26,446 nucleotides of DNA. Origin: D2472 sp964444385. GTDB taxonomy: Bacteria > Pseudomonadota > Gammaproteobacteria > Magnimaribacterales > D2472. The stretch spans positions 1 through 26,446 of the forward strand of contig CAYUHD010000013.1 of assembly GCA_964444385.1 (NCBI GenBank), written 5' to 3'. Position numbers and translations under genes: made by a program. Shown here one piece after another: positions 21,700-26,446 of the stretch. Numbering within the stretch: position 1 is the first letter of the stretch; each line of letters starts with the position of its first letter. The notes beneath the pieces are model-generated. The model did not search any database and had not been told where the DNA came from. It saw only the letters and a list, made by a program, of their open reading frames with translations.

Positions 21700-22098
21700 T
21701 TATTGTCCAAGAAGAATTTTTGCAGCTAACTGAGTGTCCATATATTCTTTTAGCTCAATAATTTTTCCATTTTTAATGGTTAGCAAAAAATGATATTGGT
21801 TGTTGTAAGGCTTTCCTGAGGCATGGATAGCTTCACCATTTACTTCCACAGCAACCCTTTCATTTTCAGCTGTTATTCCGGTAATTTTAAACGTGATGCC
21901 ATTAGGAAATGAATCAAGAACACCCTGTGCAAAGGCTATTATTTCTTTCTTAGTTCTTGTACCGCCAATTGCATTATCTCCAGCTGTCCAAATAATTGAA
22001 TCATCGGTATAAAAATCTAAATATGTCTCAGATCCAGAGCTTAAAGCTTCAAAAAATTTTATTGCAATTTTTTTGTTTTCTTCCGTTATTGAACTCAT
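21700..22098 (-). CDS. NTF2-fold protein, ketosteroid-isomerase-like
   Basis: A 132-residue protein of the NTF2/SnoaL superfamily: N-terminal helix N-K-K-I-A-I-K-F-F-E-A-L, F-Y-T-D-D-S-I-I-W, I-T-A-E-N-E-R-V-A-V-E-V-N-G-E-A and the terminal Y-H-F-L-L-T-I-K-N-G-K-I-I-E-L-K-E-Y-M-D-T pattern common to ketosteroid-isomerase-related and limonene-epoxide-hydrolase-like proteins. There is no signal peptide. It is divergent from the haloalkane dehalogenase with a 55-bp AT-rich gap, and convergent with the other SnoaL-like gene. Reaction unknown. Confidence 0.8.
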   Translation of the reverse strand: MSSITEENKKIAIKFFEALSSGSETYLDFYTDDSIIWTAGDNAIGGTRTKKEIIAFAQGVLDSFPNGITFKITGITAENERVAVEVNGEAIHASGKPYNNQYHFLLTIKNGKIIELKEYMDTQLAAKILLGQ

Positions 22099-22153
22099 AT
22101 TCCTAATTTAAATTTTATATATAAATAATATACCAAGTTGTTATCATTAATGA

Positions 22154-23038
22154 ATGAATAATTTATCTACAAATAGCCTTCCAAAAAAGCATGTTGAGGT
22201 GCTTGGCAAGAAAATGGCTTATTGTGAAATAGGCGAAGGAGACCCAATTGTATTTCAACACGGTAATCCCACTTCATCTTATTTATGGAGAAATATAATG
22301 CCACATCTAGAAAATCAAGGACGCTGTATTGCAATTGATTTAATCGGAATGGGGGATAGTGATAAGTTGGAGGATGCAGGTAATAACACCTATTCATATC
22401 AAGTTCATAAGAAGTATTTTGATGCATGTTTGGATGCTCTGGATATAAGCAATAACGTAACTTTAGTGATCCATGATTGGGGCTCTGCACTAGGCTTTAA
22501 CTGGGCCCAAGAAAATCCAAATAAAGTAAAAGGAATTTGTTACATGGAAGGGATAGTTACCCCTTTAATGTGGGAAGATTGGCATCAAGATGCTAAGGGT
22601 ATTTTTCAAGGTTTTCGTTCTGAAGCAGGCGAAGAAATGATTCTGAAAAAAAATCTTTTCATTGAAGCAGTTCTTCCAGGATCTATTATTAGAGGTTTAA
22701 GCGAAGAAGAGATGAATGAATATAGGCGACCATTTAAAGAGGAATTAGGAAGGCGTCCAACTCTGGATTGGCCAAGACACATTCCCATAGAAAATGAACC
22801 AAAAGAGATGTGCGAGATTGTTCAAAGTTATGGAGCGTGGATGACTGAAAATGAGATTCCAAAACTTTTTATTAATGCTGAGCCTGGAGCTATATTAACT
22901 GGCCGACAAAGAGAGTTTTGCCGAACATGGAAGAATCAAACTGAGGTTAGTGTAAAAGGCAGTCATTTTATCCAAGAAGATTCACCAAATGAAATAGGCA
23001 CTGCTATTAAAGAATGGCTTGGCAGTTCTACTGGTTAA
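22154..23038 (+). CDS. Haloalkane dehalogenase, LinB-like (HLD-II)
   Basis: Hydrolyses carbon-halogen bonds of haloalkanes to alcohols and halide. The alpha/beta-hydrolase of 294 residues carries the full set seen in LinB: oxyanion and halide-binding Asn38 in H-G-N-P-T-S-S-Y-L-W-R-N, nucleophile Asp108 and halide-binding Trp109 in H-D-W-G-S-A-L-G-F, catalytic acid Glu132 in Y-M-E-G-I, and His271 in G-S-H-F-I-Q-E-D-S-P. Segments such as I-P-K-L-F-I-N-A-E-P-G-A and F-C-R-T-W-x-N-Q-T-E closely follow LinB as I remember it. It is cytosolic, without signal peptide. The physiological substrate in the sea is unknown. It converges on the BCCT transporter gene with an 11-bp overlap. Confidence 0.93.
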   Translation: MNNLSTNSLPKKHVEVLGKKMAYCEIGEGDPIVFQHGNPTSSYLWRNIMPHLENQGRCIAIDLIGMGDSDKLEDAGNNTYSYQVHKKYFDACLDALDISNNVTLVIHDWGSALGFNWAQENPNKVKGICYMEGIVTPLMWEDWHQDAKGIFQGFRSEAGEEMILKKNLFIEAVLPGSIIRGLSEEEMNEYRRPFKEELGRRPTLDWPRHIPIENEPKEMCEIVQSYGAWMTENEIPKLFINAEPGAILTGRQREFCRTWKNQTEVSVKGSHFIQEDSPNEIGTAIKEWLGSSTG

Positions 23039-24512
23039 GGTTTTTTAGTAAATTTTTGCAGGCAAAGAAAATAAGTATTGCAAAAGGCACGCCCGTAACT
23101 ATTACGGAGGTTTGAAGCGCACCTAACCCACCTCCCTTTAAAAGCACTATTGCAATAACCCCAAGAGATAATGCCCAGATAACTCTTAAAATCATTGGAG
23201 GGTCATCTTGAGTTATGTCATTGCTCGCAGCAGTTAACATGGAGGTGACTAAAGCGCCAGAATCAGATGAGGTCACAAAAAAAGTTAAGATTATGAGTAT
23301 TGCCAAACCCATTAAAACAGGTGCAAAGGGAAATTGTTCTAAAAAAACAAATAATGAAATTGTTACATCTTTATTTATAGCAACGCTTAGTGAGTTAGGC
23401 TCTAAAAATTCTTGATAAATAGCGGCATTACCAAAGATGCCCATCCAAAGAAAAACAAAAATAGTTGGTATGACAACTACCCCCATTAAAAACTCTTTAA
23501 TTGATCTTCCGTAAGATATTCTGGCAATAAATAAACCTACAAATGGAGACCATGCAAACCACCATGAGTAATAAAAAAGGGTCTGACCATTTTGCCATGA
23601 TGAATTCATATAGACCTGCGTGGTAGTTGCCAGGCTAAGCAAGCTTTGCAAATAAGAACCAATATTCTGAATAAGACCATCAAGGATATAACTTGTTGGC
23701 CCAGCTACAAAAATTATCAAGAGCATGAAAGTGCACAACACCATATTAATTTGGGATAGTCTTTTGATGCCAGTTTTTAGGCCGAGAACAACACTAATTA
23801 AACCAAGAAGCGTGATAAATAAAATAATCCATACAGTGCTAGTGAAACTCTTTTCTATGACATTCATATAACCAAGACCTGAATTGATTTGATTTGCCCC
23901 AAGTCCAAGTGATGTGGCTATGCCAAAAATAGTAGTAATGATAGCTATGACATCAAGTGAAACCCTGCCAAAAACAGTTTTTGTGAAAAAGCTTGAAAAA
24001 AAAGAGCTTACTCTAAAAGGTAGGTTTTTATTAAAATTGAAAAAAGCAAAACATAATCCAACGACCCCATAGATAGCCCAACCATGAAACCCCCAATGAA
24101 GGTATGTAAGATTCATCGAAAGATTTGCTTTTTCTGCAAACGGTGCTCCTTCTTTATGAATTTGATCAGAGCTTAGATGTGAAATTGGCTCAGCCACTCC
24201 ATAAAACAGCAATCCAATGCCCAAGCCGGCACTAAAGAGCATTGCAAACCAGTTAATGTTTGAAAATTCTGGTTTTGCATCTTGGCCACCTAAAATAATA
24301 TCTTTGTGTTTACTGAAAGCAAGATAAATAACAAAAATTAAAAATCCGTTAGCCGCAAGAATGATCAGCCATCCAAGACCATCTGATAAATCTGTTTGGA
24401 TAGACTGAAATAATTGATCAGCTGTTTCTAGATTATCAAGGACAATCCAAATAAAAGAAATTATTAGAAATAAAGAGAAAATGAACCGTTTGGGCGCTAT
24501 ATTGTTAAACAT
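23028..24512 (-). CDS. BCCT-family transporter (betaine/choline/carnitine type)
   Basis: A secondary transporter of the betaine-choline-carnitine family with about 12 membrane helices over 494 residues. The signatures are clear: W-F-A-M-L-F-S-A-G-L-G-I-G-L-L-F-Y-G-V-A-E-P in the early helices, H-W-G-F-H-G-W-A-I-Y, and the substrate-box motif Y-S-W-W-F-A-W-S-P-F-V-G-L-F-I-A-R-I-S-Y-G-R with the tryptophans that cage the trimethylammonium group in BetP. The frame also opens at a TTG at 24521, but ATG at 24512 is more likely. The long regulatory C-terminal tail of BetP is absent. Likely role: uptake of glycine betaine, choline or DMSP-like compounds as osmolytes or nutrients; substrate not determinable. 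Confidence 0.93.
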   Translation of the reverse strand: MFNNIAPKRFIFSLFLIISFIWIVLDNLETADQLFQSIQTDLSDGLGWLIILAANGFLIFVIYLAFSKHKDIILGGQDAKPEFSNINWFAMLFSAGLGIGLLFYGVAEPISHLSSDQIHKEGAPFAEKANLSMNLTYLHWGFHGWAIYGVVGLCFAFFNFNKNLPFRVSSFFSSFFTKTVFGRVSLDVIAIITTIFGIATSLGLGANQINSGLGYMNVIEKSFTSTVWIILFITLLGLISVVLGLKTGIKRLSQINMVLCTFMLLIIFVAGPTSYILDGLIQNIGSYLQSLLSLATTTQVYMNSSWQNGQTLFYYSWWFAWSPFVGLFIARISYGRSIKEFLMGVVVIPTIFVFLWMGIFGNAAIYQEFLEPNSLSVAINKDVTISLFVFLEQFPFAPVLMGLAILIILTFFVTSSDSGALVTSMLTAASNDITQDDPPMILRVIWALSLGVIAIVLLKGGGLGALQTSVIVTGVPFAILIFFACKNLLKNLNQ

Positions 24513-24738
24513 TGTCAGCAATAGTCTACTTAATATGTAGTAAAAGTATGTATTTTTTAAAATAAAGCGTGTTTTTTTAATATTTACTTATAATTCTAAT
24601 CTTCATTTGCTATGGTCTAAGTATGTTTTTAAACAACTTAAGTTATAACTTAAGAGCAATTCGAAATGGAGGCTACTTACACAGTGGCTTTTGCTTTGTA
24701 AATAAACTCTAAAATAATTTATCCCATGGGGGGGAAGC
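24513..24738. promoter_or_regulatory. Intergenic region between BCCT gene and TonB receptor
   Basis: About 226 bp without a gene, upstream of both divergent genes. It contains a TATAAT at 24589-24594 on the plus strand (no good -35 partner), an 18-bp perfect palindrome at 24637-24654, and a G7 tract at 24728-24734 just before the receptor ATG. If the TATAAT is used, the receptor mRNA has a leader of roughly 140 nt, long for this compact genome. Confidence 0.4.
24637..24654. promoter_or_regulatory. 18-bp palindrome CTTAAGTTATAACTTAAG
   Basis: A perfect self-complementary 18-mer, 84 bp before the receptor ATG. It could be an operator for a dimeric regulator or a hairpin in the leader. There is no second copy in the window, so its role is open. 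Confidence 0.45.
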
Positions 24739-26446
24739 ATGGTAAATAATATTAAAATTAATCTAAAAAAGGTTTTTAATAAAAACACCTTTGAGAAATT
24801 AAGTGGCAGGATTATGTCTGCATTATCAGCATTCGCTATTGTTAATGCATCTGCATATAGCGGATATATTGTAGCTCAGACTCAAGCAACTATTGAAGAG
24901 GTTGTTGTAACCTCAAGGAAGAAAAGCGAAAGTCTGCAAGATGTCCCGATTACTGTTTCTGCTCTTGCAGAAGAAACTCTTGAACAAAAGGGTATAAACG
25001 TCTTTGAAGACTATTTAATGCAATTACCAGGCGTTACAGCTGGTGGATCAGGTCCTGGTCAAAGCACTATATATATTAGAGGTCTTGCTTCTACAACTCC
25101 AAACCTTACTACTGCGGGTGTTGCTGGTTTAACGCCTAACGTTTCTTTTTACCTTGATGAGCAACCATTAGCTCAGCCAGGCAGAAACTTAGATGTTTAT
25201 GCGGCTGATATTGCACGTATTGAGGTTCTATCTGGACCACAAGGTACTTTATTTGGTGCTAGCGCACAAGCCGGTGTTGTTAGAATGATTACAAATAAAC
25301 CTGTAATCGGAGAATCATCAAGCAGCTTAGAAGTTGAAGCAAGATTTATGCCAGATGGTGATGATGGTACCAAGGTTGAATATGTATCTAATATTCCTCT
25401 TGGGGATGAATCAGCACTGAGATTTGTTGCTTATAGCGATAGAAGAGGTGGTTACATTGATCAAGTTGGCGGAACACTTACTGCTAGTCAATCTGCACGT
25501 TTTAGACAGGCTGGGACTGTAAGACAAAATGGTCTTCCTGTTTCTTCATCAAGAGCTGGTTTCCAAGCTGGAGCAGATCTTTCAGGCACTACACTTTTAA
25601 GTGCACTTGCAATCGTTGAAGAAAATGCTAACCCAGTTGATTACACAGGTTTCAGAGCAAGTTTCGCTCATGAAATTGGTGATGATTGGGACGCTTTAAT
25701 AAGCGTAGCTAATCAAACTATTGATGCTGATGGTGTGTTTTTTGTAGATCCTACTTTGGGCGACTTAGAAATTCAAAGATATACCAATGATAAAATTGAA
25801 GATGAGTTTGACAACATGAGTCTTACTCTTAATGGTTCAATCGGTGATCTTGAAGTTGTTTATGCTGGTGCTTATACAGACAGAACATCAGACCAAGATG
25901 TAGATTACACTGACTATCTATTTGTAGGTCAGTATCTCCCATACTACATTTGTGATTACTATGTAACTTATACAACGTATGCTCCTGGTAATGTTCCAAC
26001 AGGAACTTGTGGCGCTCCTAACTTATTAGTTGATTCAACAACAAAAACTGAAGTCACAACTCATGAACTCCGTATCAATGCGCCAATAAGCGATACTGCA
26101 AGTCTTACAGCTGGTGTATTTATTAGTGATCTAGAATTAACGGAGTTAAATTTATTTACATATCCAGGCACATTGGGTAACAATATTACATACGCTCCGA
26201 ACTATGCTCTAACTGATATTTCCTCAACGGGCGCCATTAATAATGGAGCAGCTGGGTGGTTCTCAGCTGGACCATATAGTGAGCCAGTAATATTCTTTAA
26301 CGATATCAGAAGAACTGACAAGCAACAGGGTGTCTTCGGTGAACTTAGCATAGACATGTCAGAAACATCCGAATTGACTGTAGGTGCTCGATGGTATGAC
26401 ATTGAAGTTGATTTTGAGGGTAGTGCTAATTCATCTTTTGGTAATG
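24739..26446 (+). CDS. TonB-dependent outer-membrane receptor (3' end outside window)
   Basis: The frame from ATG at 24739 stays open to the window end (569 complete codons), so the gene is cut, and a typical receptor would continue a few hundred residues more. A long N-terminal extension precedes a hydrophobic signal segment (M-S-A-L-S-A-F-A-I-V-N-A-S-A, about 26-39) and the TonB box E-E-V-V-V-T-S-R-K-K at about 53-62. The plug domain follows: V-F-E-D-Y-L-M-Q-L-P-G-V, S-T-I-Y-I-R-G-L, F-Y-L-D-E-Q-P-L, then I-E-V-L-S-G-P-Q-G-T-L-F-G-A-S-A-Q-A-G-V-V-R-M-I-T-N-K-P. The barrel strands come next. This imports a substrate across the outer membrane with TonB energy; ligand unknown. Confidence 0.93.
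   Translation, partial: MVNNIKINLKKVFNKNTFEKLSGRIMSALSAFAIVNASAYSGYIVAQTQATIEEVVVTSRKKSESLQDVPITVSALAEETLEQKGINVFEDYLMQLPGVTAGGSGPGQSTIYIRGLASTTPNLTTAGVAGLTPNVSFYLDEQPLAQPGRNLDVYAADIARIEVLSGPQGTLFGASAQAGVVRMITNKPVIGESSSSLEVEARFMPDGDDGTKVEYVSNIPLGDESALRFVAYSDRRGGYIDQVGGTLTASQSARFRQAGTVRQNGLPVSSSRAGFQAGADLSGTTLLSALAIVEENANPVDYTGFRASFAHEIGDDWDALISVANQTIDADGVFFVDPTLGDLEIQRYTNDKIEDEFDNMSLTLNGSIGDLEVVYAGAYTDRTSDQDVDYTDYLFVGQYLPYYICDYYVTYTTYAPGNVPTGTCGAPNLLVDSTTKTEVTTHELRINAPISDTASLTAGVFISDLELTELNLFTYPGTLGNNITYAPNYALTDISSTGAINNGAAGWFSAGPYSEPVIFFNDIRRTDKQQGVFGELSIDMSETSELTVGARWYDIEVDFEGSANSSFGN

Noticed and set aside
24603..24788. Minus-strand 61-residue frame overlapping the receptor start
   Set aside because: It runs through the palindrome and antisense to the receptor N-terminus, and has no family resemblance.
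26202..26402. Minus-strand 66-residue frame inside the TonB receptor
   Set aside because: It is antisense to barrel-coding sequence and shows no ribosome-binding site or known motif.

Overview
This AT-rich, tightly packed window reads like a chromosome segment of a streamlined marine gammaproteobacterium. SAR86-type organisms are my best guess, from gene content and style and not from any database match. Reasons: RsmJ and a divergent suhB/trmJ pair are gammaproteobacterial traits, many genes overlap by ATGA or TAATG, intergenic spaces are very short, and the accessory genes (TonB-dependent receptor, haloalkane dehalogenase, BCCT transporter, redox enzymes) suit a heterotroph that scavenges organic compounds.

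Layout. 1-3836 (+): a translationally coupled housekeeping run recO (cut by the window start), acpS, adk, tsaB, uppP, rsmJ. 3843-6054 (-): tRNA-Leu(CAA), then proB and proA for proline synthesis, with an unusually short ProB. 6105-11345 (+): queA, tgt, yajC, secD, secF, combining queuosine tRNA modification with the Sec accessory complex. 11342-12904: suhB (-) and trmJ (+), divergent. 12957-13032 (+): tRNA-Glu(UUC) with a clear sigma70 promoter.

13016 to about 19,950 is the accessory part. The last 17 nt of tRNA-Glu plus 5 further bases are duplicated exactly at 14827-14848. Between the copies lie three minus-strand genes (lipoprotein, zinc-ribbon membrane protein, two-helix membrane protein) and no integrase. 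An 8-bp motif, TGTAGTCA, occurs five times inside the left end and twice at the right end, mostly 11, 21 or 22 bp apart, as expected for integrase arm sites. A pair with the same 22-bp spacing sits 5 kb further on, at 19906-19935. An 81-bp perfect repeat (14657-14737 and 19364-19444) and similar sequence up to the TGTAGTCA pair link these two right ends. I read this as stacked, integrase-less tRNA-targeted elements, comparable in logic to cargo-only or satellite islands. The genes between the two right ends (FAD dehydrogenase, SDR, unknown protein, ceramidase-like secreted protein) form a minus-strand cluster, and the ceramidase-like gene has visibly higher G+C.

19978-24521 carries a NylB-like secreted serine hydrolase, two NTF2/SnoaL-fold proteins, a LinB-like haloalkane dehalogenase with a complete catalytic set, and a BCCT-family transporter. 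The window ends inside a TonB-dependent receptor gene (24739 onward) whose leader holds an 18-bp perfect palindrome and a G7 tract.

Limits: functions are read from motifs and remembered family sequences, no search was run, and promoter calls are by eye in AT-rich DNA.
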